Assembly (NCBI GenBank): GCA_035546295.1 | Contig: DATKBT010000099.1 | Span: 1-64,000, forward strand | From: DATKBT01 sp035546295 | Lineage (GTDB): Bacteria; Acidobacteriota; Thermoanaerobaculia; Multivoradales; Multivoraceae | Direction of reading: 5' to 3' | Length of the DNA stretch: 64,000 nt | Shown: positions 17,247 to 26,604 of the stretch, piece by piece | How the letters are laid out: each line of letters opens with the position of its first letter | Numbering within the stretch: the first letter of the stretch is position 1 | Position numbers and translations under genes: made by a program | Notes under the pieces: model-generated | What the model was told of the DNA's origin: nothing | Databases searched by the model: none | The model's input: the letters and a program-made list of their open reading frames with translations, nothing else

Positions 17247-18646
17247 GCGAGCCGGACGCGCGACGGGGCCATTGGTTGCCGGCGCCGGGGCCGCTGGTGA
17301 CGATCTCGGCGCTCGTCGGGCTCGTGCTCGGCTGCGCCGGCAGCGGAACGGTCACCGGCGGGCAGCCCGTGAGCCCTGGCTTGTCGGGGCGCTCCACGGC
17401 GGTGGAGGCCGACGACGGGCACCTGCTGGTCGTGCTGCGCTCGTCGTTCGATCGCCCCACGCCCCAGATCGTCGAGCGGCTGGCCCTGCGCTACCGGCTG
17501 ACTCCGCGCGCGGCCTGGCCGATGAAGTCGATCGATCGCGAGTGCGTGGTCTTCGACGTGCTCGGCGGGCGCGTCGACGACGCGCTGCTGCGGCGCATCG
17601 AGGGCGATCCCGCGGTCGAGCTGGCTCAGGTCAACGCCACCTTCGAGGTGCGCGGGCAGCCCGGGACCGACCCGCACGCGGATCTCCAGTACGCGCGCGA
17701 CGTGCTGAGGCTGGACGCCGCGCACCGGCGAGCCACCGGGCGTGGCGTGCGGGTGGCGATCGTCGACACCGGCGCCGAGCTCGACCACCCCGACCTGCGC
17801 GGCCAGGTCGCGGAGGCGAACAACTTCGTCGCCGGGAGCGAGGGCTTCACCACGGATCGCCACGGCACAGCCGTTGCCGGAGTGATCGCGGCGGCGCGCG
17901 GCAACGGCGTCGGAATCCTCGGGGTGGCGCCCGACGCGAAGCTCCATGTGCTCAAGGCCTGCTGGTACCCGCGTCGGCGGGCACGATCGGGGGACGACGG
18001 CGAAGAGGCGCGGGCGGTGTGTAGCAGCTACACCCTGGCGCTGGCGCTCGATCACGCGGTCGACGCGCGCTACGAAGTCGTCAACCTGAGCCTCGGCGGC
18101 CCCGAGGACCCCCTGCTCGAGCGCATCGTCGAAGCCGGGATCGAGCGCGAGATGGTCTTCGTCGCGCCCGCTCGGGAGCGCCCCGACGATGGCTTCCTCG
18201 ACGGCGCCGAAGAGGTGCTCCGCGTCGCCGCGCTTTCGGGGGATGCGGGCGCCCAGCCTGGGAGTGCGAGTCCCGATGGGTCCCGCTCCGACGTGCTGGG
18301 CGCCCCCGGCGTCGAGGTGCTGACTACGGTTCCGGGGGGCGGCTTCGACTTCGTCGGGGGAGCCTCGATCGCGTCCGCCCACGTGGCGGGTGTGGTCGCG
18401 CTCCTGCTCGAGCACGAGAACGGATCGCGCGCGCGGCCGCAGCGACGGCTCGACGGGCTCGGAGAGCTGCTGCGCGAAACCTCCCGCCCGATGCCCGGCG
18501 GCGGGCCGAACGCGGTCGACGCCTGCGCGGCGCTGGTGGCGGCGGCCGTCGAGCGGGGATGGAACGGGAGACCGACCCCAGAGTGCGAAGACGGCCGGGG
18601 GCCGGGTGCGCTCCGGCCGACCAGCGAACCTTCACCACGACCCTGA
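17243..18646 (+). CDS. Subtilisin-like serine protease (S8), lipoprotein
   Basis: 467 aa from GTG 17243. The signal ends in a good lipobox (LVLGC). A propeptide-like domain (LVVLRSSFDRPTPQIVERLA) precedes the S8 catalytic domain. The catalytic triad is Asp175 (AIVDTGAELDHPDLRG), His207 (DRHGTAVAGVIAA) and Ser375 (GGASIASAHVAG, a variant of the usual GTSMAAPH). Ile and Ser replace the normal Met and Pro, but the nucleophile is kept. Probably tethered to the membrane facing the periplasm. The sigma/anti-sigma/protease order with 4-nt overlaps makes a regulatory protease likely. Confidence 0.92.
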   Translation: MSEPDARRGHWLPAPGPLVTISALVGLVLGCAGSGTVTGGQPVSPGLSGRSTAVEADDGHLLVVLRSSFDRPTPQIVERLALRYRLTPRAAWPMKSIDRECVVFDVLGGRVDDALLRRIEGDPAVELAQVNATFEVRGQPGTDPHADLQYARDVLRLDAAHRRATGRGVRVAIVDTGAELDHPDLRGQVAEANNFVAGSEGFTTDRHGTAVAGVIAAARGNGVGILGVAPDAKLHVLKACWYPRRRARSGDDGEEARAVCSSYTLALALDHAVDARYEVVNLSLGGPEDPLLERIVEAGIEREMVFVAPARERPDDGFLDGAEEVLRVAALSGDAGAQPGSASPDGSRSDVLGAPGVEVLTTVPGGGFDFVGGASIASAHVAGVVALLLEHENGSRARPQRRLDGLGELLRETSRPMPGGGPNAVDACAALVAAAVERGWNGRPTPECEDGRGPGALRPTSEPSPRP

Positions 18647-18662
18647 GCTTCTGGAGCTGACC

Positions 18663-19847
18663 ATGACGAATCGCCTGCCCGACCTCCACCGTCTTCTTTC
18701 CCTGCGAGCGGTCCCTGCTCTTCGAGCCGCGGTCCCGGCGTTGCTCGTCGGGCTCTTCGTCTCGACGCCCGGCGCCGCCGAGGACTTCACCGTCCAGGTC
18801 GGCGACAACTTCTTCTCGCCGGCGAACCTGACGATCAGCGTCGGCGACACGGTGACCTGGACCAACAACGGGTCCATGTTCCACAACGTCAACACCACGA
18901 GCGGTCCCGAGGACTTCCGCTGCGCCAATGGCTGCGATGACACCGGCGGGAACGGAGACGTGGCCAGCAACTCGTGGTCGTTCACGCGGACCTTCGACAA
19001 CGAGGGCACCGTCGAGTACGTCTGCGACTCCCACGTCGCGACGGGAATGCGAGGGACGCTCGCCGTCCAGGGAACTGGCGGTGGTGGCGGAGGCGGAGGC
19101 GGTGGTGGTGGCGGCGGTGGTAGTGGCGATGACGCCGGCTCCGTCGCGTTTCGCCGCGCCAACGCAGAGACTTCCGAGGGTGCGGGCTCGTTCTCGCTCG
19201 GCGTCGAGCGCTCCGGCGGCGACGACGGCGGCGTCTCGGTGCGGGTCCAGAGCACCGGCGGCACCGCGACCCCCGACAGCGACTACACCCCGGTCGACCA
19301 GGTGCTGGCCTGGGCCGACGGCGAGGATGGCGTCCAGAGCTTCGACGTGACGCTGCTCGACGACGACTTGGTGGAGAGCGACGAGACCGTGGTTCTGGGC
19401 CTCAGCGATCCGGTCGGAGGCGTGTCGATCGGCCAGCCGTCGCAGAGCACGCTCGTGATCACCGACGACGACACCGACATCCCGCCGTGCGCGCCGGGGC
19501 CGGCCACGCTCTGCCTGGGAGTCGGCGGCCGCTTCCAGGTCGAAGTCGCCTGGCGTGACTTCGAGGGGAACACCGGGTCCGGCATGGTCGTCGACCTGCC
19601 CTTGCGCGACACCGGGCTCTTCTACTTCTTCCAGCCCGACAACATCGAGATGAACGTCAAGGTGCTCGACGCCTGTATTCCGTCGCTCGGCAACAAGTTC
19701 TGGGTGCTGTTCGCGGCCTCGACCAACGTCGAGCTCACGCTGACCGTGAGCGACACCGAGGCCGACGTGTCGAAGACCTACCAGAACGCGCTGGGCAACC
19801 TGGCCCAGGCCACCATCGACGTCGAAGCCTTCGACACCTGCCCGTGA
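18663..19847 (+). CDS. Secreted cupredoxin / Calx-beta protein with the repeated C-terminal domain
   Basis: 394 aa from ATG 18663, with GGAG a few bases upstream. Signal peptide (VPALLVGLFVSTPGAAE). Residues ~40-140 are a plastocyanin-type blue-copper domain with ligands His (GSMFHNVN), Cys and His (YVCDSH) and Met (ATGMRG). A poly-Gly linker (near 140-155) leads to a Calx-beta domain (~160-270; DSDYTPV, DDLVESDETVVLGLSD, LVITDDD). The C-terminal Cys-to-Cys unit (19512-19841) is the same ~104-aa domain found twice at 472-1716, with DTGLFYFFQPDN and KVLDAC. It is probably an exported copper or electron-transfer protein displayed outside. It overlaps the next gene by 4 nt. Confidence 0.88.
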   Translation: MTNRLPDLHRLLSLRAVPALRAAVPALLVGLFVSTPGAAEDFTVQVGDNFFSPANLTISVGDTVTWTNNGSMFHNVNTTSGPEDFRCANGCDDTGGNGDVASNSWSFTRTFDNEGTVEYVCDSHVATGMRGTLAVQGTGGGGGGGGGGGGGGGSGDDAGSVAFRRANAETSEGAGSFSLGVERSGGDDGGVSVRVQSTGGTATPDSDYTPVDQVLAWADGEDGVQSFDVTLLDDDLVESDETVVLGLSDPVGGVSIGQPSQSTLVITDDDTDIPPCAPGPATLCLGVGGRFQVEVAWRDFEGNTGSGMVVDLPLRDTGLFYFFQPDNIEMNVKVLDACIPSLGNKFWVLFAASTNVELTLTVSDTEADVSKTYQNALGNLAQATIDVEAFDTCP

Positions 19848-20800
19848 GCGTCCCGCTCCGCCTGCGGCGGGCGCCGGCGCCGGCCGCGCTCGCCCTCCTG
19901 CTCGCTCTGCCGTTCGGCGGCTCGCCGGCCGCCGCGCAGGTCCAGGTCATCGATCCGATCGAGGACCTCGACTTCGACGATCCCGAGTCGTGGGCGATGA
20001 AGTACTTCTCGTCGGCGAGCTTGATGACCTCGCTCGGACCGGTGCAGGACCGGGTCGCCGGCGAGCTCGAGCTCGGGCTCGAGGCGCTCTCGGTCCCGGA
20101 CCTCTCCGAGGACCAGCGCACCGTCGGCTTCGGCGGGAACAAGGAAGAGGACCTCAACCGGTCGCCGGCGTTCGGCCGGATCCGCCTCGCGGTGGGCCTC
20201 GGCGGGCGCTTCTCGCTGACCGCCGGCTGGATGCCGCCGGTCGAGGTCGACGGCGTCGAGGCGAACCTGGTCTCGCTGGCGATCGAGCGGCCGATCGTCT
20301 CGGGCCAGCGCTGGAGCCTCGGCTGGCGGCTCTACGGCCAGACCGGGACGGCCGAAGGGGACCTGGTCTGCACCCGCGAAGATGCGGCCTCGCCGCCGGG
20401 CTCGCCCGGCAACCGGTTCGGCTGCCAGGAGCCGTCGAACGACGAGGTCACGCTCGAGCACTATGGGGCGGAGCTGGTGGCCGCGGTGACGCTGAACGAC
20501 ACCTTTCGGCTGCATTTCGGCGCCGGCGCGGTCGAGCACGATCTCGAGTTCCAGATCGACGCCTTCACCTTCGACTTCCAGGACCGCACCCTCCTGCTGG
20601 CCGCCGGCTCGACCGTCACCGCGACCGCGGGCGCGACCTTGCGCGTGAGCGGCAGGCTCTCGCTCGCCGCCGAGGTCTTCTACAGCCCGCTCGATCGCCG
20701 GCGCCGGCGGGGCATGCCGATCGAGGACCCCGCCTTGCTGCGCGTGATCGACGACGAGCTGCTCAACCTTCGGGGGATGCTGCGCTACCGGCTGCGGTAG
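19844..20800 (+). CDS. Probable outer-membrane beta-barrel protein
   Basis: 318 aa from GTG 19844, coupled (GTGA) to the cupredoxin gene. A clear signal peptide ends at SPAAAQ. The rest alternates short amphipathic strands (RIRLAVGLGGRFSLTAGWMP, SLGWRLYGQTGTAEG, TFRLHFGAGAVEHDLEFQI, LAAEVFYSPLDRRRR) and ends LRGMLRYRLR, as in transporter- or transthyretin-free barrels. There is no plug or POTRA domain. No family name can be given. Context suggests a role with the secreted cupredoxin. Confidence 0.75.
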   Translation: MSVPLRLRRAPAPAALALLLALPFGGSPAAAQVQVIDPIEDLDFDDPESWAMKYFSSASLMTSLGPVQDRVAGELELGLEALSVPDLSEDQRTVGFGGNKEEDLNRSPAFGRIRLAVGLGGRFSLTAGWMPPVEVDGVEANLVSLAIERPIVSGQRWSLGWRLYGQTGTAEGDLVCTREDAASPPGSPGNRFGCQEPSNDEVTLEHYGAELVAAVTLNDTFRLHFGAGAVEHDLEFQIDAFTFDFQDRTLLLAAGSTVTATAGATLRVSGRLSLAAEVFYSPLDRRRRRGMPIEDPALLRVIDDELLNLRGMLRYRLR

Positions 20801-20895
20801 GAGCGTCCGAGTAACTGGTGGCGATCGCTGGAACAGTCCTCGGTTTTACGGCTGTCCGCGGCGACGCGCCGAAGGCGCTTGGAGCCGCGAGGAAT

Positions 20896-20952
20896 GCTAG
20901 CCGGAGATGTGCCAAAAAGCGCGCGGAGCGCGCGGGCACATCGGAGGCTAGC
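20896..20952. terminator. Large imperfect hairpin between convergent genes
   Basis: Outer arms GCTAGCC/GGCTAGC and GATGTGCC/GGCACATC pair across a 3-nt internal mismatch. An inner GC-rich palindrome (CGCGC/GCGCG) and an A5 run lie in the loop. It lies between the stop of the barrel gene (20800) and the stop of the ADOP gene (20974). Probably a bidirectional transcription stop or a REP-like element. There is no T-run. Confidence 0.5.
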
Positions 20953-20973
20953 GCAGGCCCATCGCGGCGCCGG

Positions 20974-23382
20974 TCACTCCTCGCGCAGCACGCGGATCGG
21001 GTCGATCGCGCCCGCGATTCTCGCGGGGCGAATCGTGGCCGCCGCCACCGCCAGCGCGATGACCAGGCTCGCCAGCAGGTAGAGGCGCGGTCCCGGCGTC
21101 TCGGCGCCGAACACCTCGCTCTGGTTGAAGCGTGAGAGGGCGACCGTGAGGGCGAGGCCCAGGGCGATGCCGAGCCCGGCCAGGATCGCTCCGCCGGCCG
21201 CGATCCGCCGGCGCACCGCGGCCGCCGGGGCGCCCAGCGCGAGGCGCAGCGCGAGCTCCTTGCGGCGCTGCTCCACCCCCTGGGCGACCACCGAGTAGAG
21301 GCCGACGACCGCCAGGAAGAGCGCGCAGAGCGTGAACGCCCCGAGCAGGGCGAGCGTGAAACGCTCCTCGGCGAGCGAGCGCCACATCATCGAGTCGACG
21401 GTCGCCACGGTGTCGATCAGGGCGCGCGGGTCGAGGTCGAGCAGGGTCCGCCGGAGCGGCTCCACGAGGGTCGCCGGATCGCCGCTGGCGCGCAGAGCGA
21501 GGAAGGCCTGCTCGCGATTCCCGGGGTGCGGGCTGTAGAGCTGCGGCGCCTCGAGCGAGGAGCCCGGCCCCGAGACCCGGACGTCGTCGACCACGGCCAC
21601 GACGGTGCTCCACTCGCCCTCGCCGAGCCGCAGCCGCTCGCCGACGACGTCGGCGCGACCCCAGATCTGACGGGCGAACGACTCGTTGATCAGGCAGACG
21701 GGCTCGGCGCCTTTCCCGGCGTCGTACGAGGCGGGGTCGATGCGCCCGGCGAGCACGCGGATGCCGGCGGTGCGCAGGTAGGCGGAGTCGACCTGGTTCC
21801 ACCACAGGAAGTTCGGGGTCTGCTCGGGCGTCAGCTCGACGCCGTCGACCGCGAAGCGCCCGACGCTGATCGAGGAGCGCGGCGGCACGCCGCCGGCGAG
21901 GCTCGCCGACGACACCCCCGGGATGCGCGAAACGGCGGCGAGCGCTTCGCGCCAGTAGGTGCGCCTCGCCTCTTCGGCGGCGAAGGAGTGCTGGGGGAGG
22001 CGAACCTGCGCGATCGCCATTCGCTCCGCCTCGAAGCCGAGGTCTAGGGCACGGAGGTTTCGTACGTGCTGGACCAGGAGGATGCCCGCCACCGTCAACA
22101 GGAACGACAGCGCGACCTGGCCGATCACCAGCGCCGCGCGCAGCCGGTTCTGCGCGCGGTCGGCGGTGGCGCCGAGCCCGGCCCGCAGGTCGCCGGCGTC
22201 GAGCCGGCGAGCGGAGCGCAGAGCCGGGACCAGACCGGCCAGCGCCGCCGCCGCGAACGAGGCGGCGAGGGCGAACGCCAGCGCTTCGGGGGAGACGCGG
22301 GCGCGCTCGAGCGCCTCCATCCCCTCCGGGCGGAGTCGACGGATGACCTCGACTCCTCCGGCCGCCAGCGCGAAGCCGAGGGCGCCGGCGACCAGCGACA
22401 GCCAGGCGCTCTCGAGGAACAGCTGCACGCCGAGGCGGCGCCTCGAGGCGCCCAGCGCCGAGCGCAGCGCCAGCTCCCGCCGACGCCGCGCGTGGCGACC
22501 GAGGAGAAGGCCGCCGACGTTCGTGCAGGCCACCAGCAGCACCACCAGGACGCTGGCCATCAGCGTCCAGAGGGTCTCGGGCAGGGTTCCCAGCAACTCG
22601 GTGGGCTGGAGCACGGCGGCCTTCCAGGTGAAGTCGTCGTCGAGCTCGATCTGCGCCAGGAGATGGTCGAGCTCGTCGCGCGCCTGCTCGACCGTGACCC
22701 CCGGCGCGAGCCGGCCGATGCCCTGGAGCGAGGCCTCCAGGTCGACGACCGGCAGCAGCACGTCGACCGGGTCGGGAGAGCCGATCGGCGTCGGGAAGTG
22801 CGCGGGTAGGACGCCGACGACCGTGTGCAGCTCGCCGTCGAGACGCAGAGGCTGCCCGAGCACTTCGTCGCTGCCGCCGTAGTCCCGGCGCCAGCGAGCG
22901 TAGGAGATGAGCGCGGGGCGCTGGTCCCGTTCGGCGGCCGCGAACATCCGGCCGCGCTCGAGATCCCGGCCGAGCAGGCGCAGGTAGTCCGGCGAGGAGC
23001 GCAGCGCAGTCCAGGTCTCAGCGCCGGTCGCCTCGTCGACGGTCAACTGCTCGATCGCGATCCCCTCGATCTGGGCGAACGAGCGGGCGTTCTCGCGCCA
23101 GTGATCGAGCAGCTCGCGCGACGGATTCACCATCAGGCTGCCGCCCATCTGCTCGGCCTTGCGCCAGAGGATCACCAGCCGGTCGCTCTGCTCGAACGGC
23201 AGGGGATGCAGCACCACGTGCTCGAGGGTGCTGTAGATCGCGGTGCTGGCGCCGATGGCGAGCGCCAGAGTCAGGATCGCGACCAGGCTCGAGGCGCGCG
23301 AGCGGCGGCCGAAGCGGATCGCGGTACGGACCTCGTGGAGCGCGGCGCGGGTCCAGGCGGTGGGGGTCGAGGGCTGGCTCAC
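20974..23382 (-). CDS. ADOP-family ABC transporter permease
   Basis: 802 aa in the acidobacterial duplicated orphan permease pattern: an N-terminal cytoplasmic helix, a first membrane helix (SLVAILTLALAIGASTAIYS), a MacB periplasmic core domain (with VLPAHFPTPIGSP), an FtsX block (~270-420, LLGRHARRRRELALRSALGA), a second MacB core, and a second FtsX block whose mirror motif is EQRRKELALRLALGAPAA. No ATPase lies next to it, which is typical of these orphans. Probably an inner-membrane exporter or mechanotransmission component. Divergent from the PQQ dehydrogenase gene. Confidence 0.92.
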   Translation of the reverse strand: MSQPSTPTAWTRAALHEVRTAIRFGRRSRASSLVAILTLALAIGASTAIYSTLEHVVLHPLPFEQSDRLVILWRKAEQMGGSLMVNPSRELLDHWRENARSFAQIEGIAIEQLTVDEATGAETWTALRSSPDYLRLLGRDLERGRMFAAAERDQRPALISYARWRRDYGGSDEVLGQPLRLDGELHTVVGVLPAHFPTPIGSPDPVDVLLPVVDLEASLQGIGRLAPGVTVEQARDELDHLLAQIELDDDFTWKAAVLQPTELLGTLPETLWTLMASVLVVLLVACTNVGGLLLGRHARRRRELALRSALGASRRRLGVQLFLESAWLSLVAGALGFALAAGGVEVIRRLRPEGMEALERARVSPEALAFALAASFAAAALAGLVPALRSARRLDAGDLRAGLGATADRAQNRLRAALVIGQVALSFLLTVAGILLVQHVRNLRALDLGFEAERMAIAQVRLPQHSFAAEEARRTYWREALAAVSRIPGVSSASLAGGVPPRSSISVGRFAVDGVELTPEQTPNFLWWNQVDSAYLRTAGIRVLAGRIDPASYDAGKGAEPVCLINESFARQIWGRADVVGERLRLGEGEWSTVVAVVDDVRVSGPGSSLEAPQLYSPHPGNREQAFLALRASGDPATLVEPLRRTLLDLDPRALIDTVATVDSMMWRSLAEERFTLALLGAFTLCALFLAVVGLYSVVAQGVEQRRKELALRLALGAPAAAVRRRIAAGGAILAGLGIALGLALTVALSRFNQSEVFGAETPGPRLYLLASLVIALAVAAATIRPARIAGAIDPIRVLREE

Positions 23383-23496
23383 ACGGGTTCGGGATCAGGC
23401 GTGGCGTGCTTACGTATGGCTGGGTCGTCGCCTATGGTGCCATGCGGAGGTCCTTCCGTGCAGGGTTTCTCGGTGTGACGCCGCGGCGGCGGCGGC

Positions 23497-23550
23497 GGCG
23501 ATGCCGTCGTTCGGCGCGCCGGCGGAGGAGCGCCGGCGCCTGGCATCGCC
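23497..23550. repeat. Two-tier stem-loop in a divergent intergenic region
   Basis: Outer arms GGCGATGCC (23497-23505) and GGCATCGCC (23542-23550) pair perfectly. Inside them GCGCCGGCG (23516-23524) pairs with CGCCGGCGC (23531-23539) around a GAGGAG loop. The rest of 23383-23707, between the divergent ADOP and PQQ genes, shows only a possible -10 (TATGAT, 23671-23676). Confidence 0.5.
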
Positions 23551-23707
23551 CGCGACGATCTGTGACCAGAAGGCCCCGCCGCCGCACGTCTGATCGCGAC
23601 GCTGCTCGCGCGGCGTCGCTCGGGGACGAGGCCAGTCGCGGCGGTCGACGGGGCGGGACACCGGCGACGCTATGATCGGCCGATCGGTCACTCTCCGGAG
23701 GTCTTCC

Positions 23708-25696
23708 GTGACTCGGATGCCGCGCCCGAACGCTCTCCTGCTCCTCTTCGCTGCCTCGGCGCTCGCCGCTCCGGCGCTGGCTCAGCACGGCGTCTCCGGC
23801 GAGTGGCCGCACTACGGCGGCGACTACGGTTCGACCAAGTACGCGGCGCTCGACCAGATCGACCGCGACAACGTGGCACGCCTCGAGATCGCGTGGACGT
23901 GGGAATCCCCGGACAACGAGATGGTGGGCGACGATCGGCGCCTGATGCCGGGCGGCTTCAAGTCGACGCCGATCATGAAGGGCGGCGTGCTCTACGCGAG
24001 CACGTCCTACAACCAGGCGGCCGCGATCGACGCCGCGACCGGCGAGCAGCGGTGGGTGTTCGACTCCGGGCTGCGCGCCGAGGGAAGACGGCCGCACAAC
24101 CTGGGCTTCAACCAGCGCGGCGTCGCCTACTGGGAGGTCGACACTCCGCAGGGAAAGCGAGCCCGGATCTACCTCGCCACCAACGACGCCTGGCTGTGGG
24201 CGCTCGACGCCGGGACGGGCGAGCCCGTCGCGTCTTTCGGCGACGGCGGCAAAGTCGACCTGACGAAGGGGTTGGGGCGCGAGGTCTCGCGCCGCATCTA
24301 CGGAGTCATGTCGGCGCCGCTCGCCATCGACGGCGTGGTGATCGTCGGCTCGTCGATCTCGGACGGCCCGACCAGCCCCGAGATGCCGCCCGGCCACGTC
24401 CGCGCGTTCGACGCCGTGACCGGCGAGCAGCGCTGGATCTTCCACACGATCCCACAGGAGGGCGAGTACGGCGTCGAGACCTGGGAGGAGGACTCGTGGA
24501 AGTTCACGGGCAACACCAACGTCTGGACGCTGATGAGCGCTGATCCCGAGCTCGGATACGTCTACCTGCCGGTGTCGACGCCGACCAACGACTGGTACGG
24601 GGGGCATCGGCTGGGCAACAACCTGTTCGCCGAGAGCCTGGTCTGTGTGAAGGCGGCCACCGGCGAGCGGGTCTGGCATTTCCAGTTCGTGCACCACGGC
24701 CTGTGGGACTACGACCTGCCGGCGGCGCCCACCCTGGTCGACATCACCGTCGACGGACGCGAGATCGCGGCGGTCGCCCAGATCACCAAGCAGGGCTTCG
24801 TGTTCGTCTTCGACCGCGCCACCGGCGAGCCGGTCTGGCCGATCGAGGAGCGGCCGGTGCCGCAGTCGACGGTTCCGGGGGAGCGCACCTCGCCGACCCA
24901 GCCGTTCCCCACCAAGCCGGCGCCTTACGAGCACCAGGGCATCTCCAAGGAGAACCTGATCGACTTCTCGCCCGAGCTGCGCGCGGAGGCCGAGAAGATC
25001 CTCGAGGACTACGAGTGGGGGCCGCTCTACACGCCGCCGTCGCTCGAGGGCACCATCTCGATGCCGGGTTGGGGGGGCGGCGCGAACTGGTGGGGCGCGG
25101 CGTTCGACCCCGAGACCTCGATGCTCTACATTCCCTCGGGGACCAGCCCGATCGTCATCGCCCTCCAGGCTCCCGATGCTTCGCGCTCGACGTTCCGATA
25201 CATCCGTGGCGGCGGCCGGGGCTTGCGCGGGCCCCAGGGCCTGCCGCTGACCAAGCCGCCCTACGGCCGGCTCACCGCGATCGATCTCGACACCGGCGAG
25301 CACGCCTGGATGAAGCCGCACGGCGACGGTCCTCGCCAGGAGGTGATCGACCTCGGCCTGCCCGACCCGGGGCCGCTCGGCAGCTTCAACGCGACCGGGC
25401 CGCTGGTCACCGAGACGCTGCTGTTCGTGGGGCAGGGGACCCGCGGCCGGGGCTCCGACCGCGACGAGAAGTCGGTCATGCGGGCCTACGACAAGGCGAC
25501 CGGCGAGGTGATCCACGGCGTCGAGCTCGAGCTGCCGCCGAGCGGCACGCCCATGAGCTACATGGCGGGCGGGCGGCAGCTCATCGTGGTCGCCGCGGGC
25601 GGCGGACCGCGCGCGGTGCTCTACGGTCTCGCGGTGCCGGAGGTACAGCCCTCGACCTCGACCTCGACCTCGACCTCCAGCTCCGGCGCCCGGTGA
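23708..25696 (+). CDS. PQQ-dependent (quinoprotein) dehydrogenase
   Basis: 662 aa from GTG 23708, chosen because GGAGG lies six bases upstream; the ATGs at 23672 and 23717 lack this. Signal peptide (NALLLLFAASALAAPALAQ). An eight-bladed quinoprotein propeller follows, with repeated A.D..TGE..W blades (AIDAATGEQRWVFD, ALDAGTGEPVASFGDGG, AFDAVTGEQRWIF, AIDLDTGEHAW). Residues around SAPLAIDGVVIVGSS and SLVCVKAATGERVWHFQ fit the glucose/alcohol quinoprotein type. No cytochrome c CxxCH is present, so electrons must go to a separate acceptor. The last ~13 residues are a Ser/Thr tail from a 6-bp repeat (25651-25674). A decayed paralogue lies at 3566-4433. Confidence 0.92.
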   Translation: MTRMPRPNALLLLFAASALAAPALAQHGVSGEWPHYGGDYGSTKYAALDQIDRDNVARLEIAWTWESPDNEMVGDDRRLMPGGFKSTPIMKGGVLYASTSYNQAAAIDAATGEQRWVFDSGLRAEGRRPHNLGFNQRGVAYWEVDTPQGKRARIYLATNDAWLWALDAGTGEPVASFGDGGKVDLTKGLGREVSRRIYGVMSAPLAIDGVVIVGSSISDGPTSPEMPPGHVRAFDAVTGEQRWIFHTIPQEGEYGVETWEEDSWKFTGNTNVWTLMSADPELGYVYLPVSTPTNDWYGGHRLGNNLFAESLVCVKAATGERVWHFQFVHHGLWDYDLPAAPTLVDITVDGREIAAVAQITKQGFVFVFDRATGEPVWPIEERPVPQSTVPGERTSPTQPFPTKPAPYEHQGISKENLIDFSPELRAEAEKILEDYEWGPLYTPPSLEGTISMPGWGGGANWWGAAFDPETSMLYIPSGTSPIVIALQAPDASRSTFRYIRGGGRGLRGPQGLPLTKPPYGRLTAIDLDTGEHAWMKPHGDGPRQEVIDLGLPDPGPLGSFNATGPLVTETLLFVGQGTRGRGSDRDEKSVMRAYDKATGEVIHGVELELPPSGTPMSYMAGGRQLIVVAAGGGPRAVLYGLAVPEVQPSTSTSTSTSSSGAR

Positions 25697-25706
25697 TCTT
25701 CGCTCC

Positions 25707-26558
25707 GTGAAGTTGGTCACCTATCGTGACGAGGATCGGCTCGCGGTCGGCGTGGTGGTCGGCGAGACCGTCGTCGACCTGTCGGTGGGCGACGACGGCT
25801 ACCCCGATCTCGTAGCGCTCCTGCGGGCGGGCGCGGAAGGGCTCGGGTTGGCGCAGGCTCGGGCGCTCGCGGGCGGTGGCAAGCCGCTCGCCGACGTCGA
25901 GCTGTTCGCGCCGATCCCGCGCCCCGGAAAGTTCTTGGGCATCGGCCTCAACTACGCCGAGCACGCCGCCGAGACGGGACGCGCGGCCCCCGAGCATCCG
26001 ACCGTCTTCGCCAAGATGCCCACCTGCGTCAATCGGCCTGGGGGGGACATCGTGATTCCGCGAGTCTCGCGCGAGGTCGATTACGAGGGGGAGCTCGCGT
26101 TCGTCATCGGCCGCCGCTGCAGGAACGTCCCGCCCGAGGACGCGATCGGCGTGATCGCCGGCTACACCGTTGTCAACGACGTCTCGGTGCGCGACTGGCA
26201 GCGGCGTACGTCGCAGTTCACGCTCGGCAAGAGCTTCGACACCCACGGCCCGATGGGTCCGTGGCTGGTGACCGCCGACGAGGTCGGCGATCCTCACCAG
26301 CTCGAGATCCGCACCTGGGTCGACGGCGAGCTGCGCCAGCACTCGAACACCCGGCACCTGATCTTCGACGTCCCGACCCTGGTCTCGACGCTGTCGACGG
26401 CGTGCACGCTGGAGCCCGGGGACGTCGTCGCCACCGGCACGCCGAGCGGGGTCGGGGTGGCGATGAGCCCGCCGCGGTTCCTCGAGCCGGGCTCGACCGT
26501 GCGCATCGGGATCGAGCGGGTGGGGGTGCTGGAGAACTCGGTGGTCGCGGAGGAGTAG
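25707..26558 (+). CDS. Fumarylacetoacetate hydrolase (FAH) family protein
   Basis: 283 aa from GTG 25707, 10 bp after the PQQ gene. FAH fold: FLGIGLNYAEHAAE, the metal ligands in DYEGELAFVIG and GYTVVNDVSVRDWQ, then GKSFDTHGPMGPWLVT and GDVVATGTPSGVG. It is closest to the 2-hydroxyhepta-2,4-diene-1,7-dioate isomerase / acylpyruvase subgroup. Cytoplasmic, divalent-metal dependent, acting on beta-diketo acids of aromatic or sugar-acid breakdown. The gene is co-directional with the dehydrogenase, so sugar/acid catabolism could be shared, but that is inference. Confidence 0.9.
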   Translation: MKLVTYRDEDRLAVGVVVGETVVDLSVGDDGYPDLVALLRAGAEGLGLAQARALAGGGKPLADVELFAPIPRPGKFLGIGLNYAEHAAETGRAAPEHPTVFAKMPTCVNRPGGDIVIPRVSREVDYEGELAFVIGRRCRNVPPEDAIGVIAGYTVVNDVSVRDWQRRTSQFTLGKSFDTHGPMGPWLVTADEVGDPHQLEIRTWVDGELRQHSNTRHLIFDVPTLVSTLSTACTLEPGDVVATGTPSGVGVAMSPPRFLEPGSTVRIGIERVGVLENSVVAEE

Positions 26559-26604
26559 GCTGAGCTGAGCTAGCGGGCAAGAACTTCCCGCTGGCCGAGT
26601 CGAC

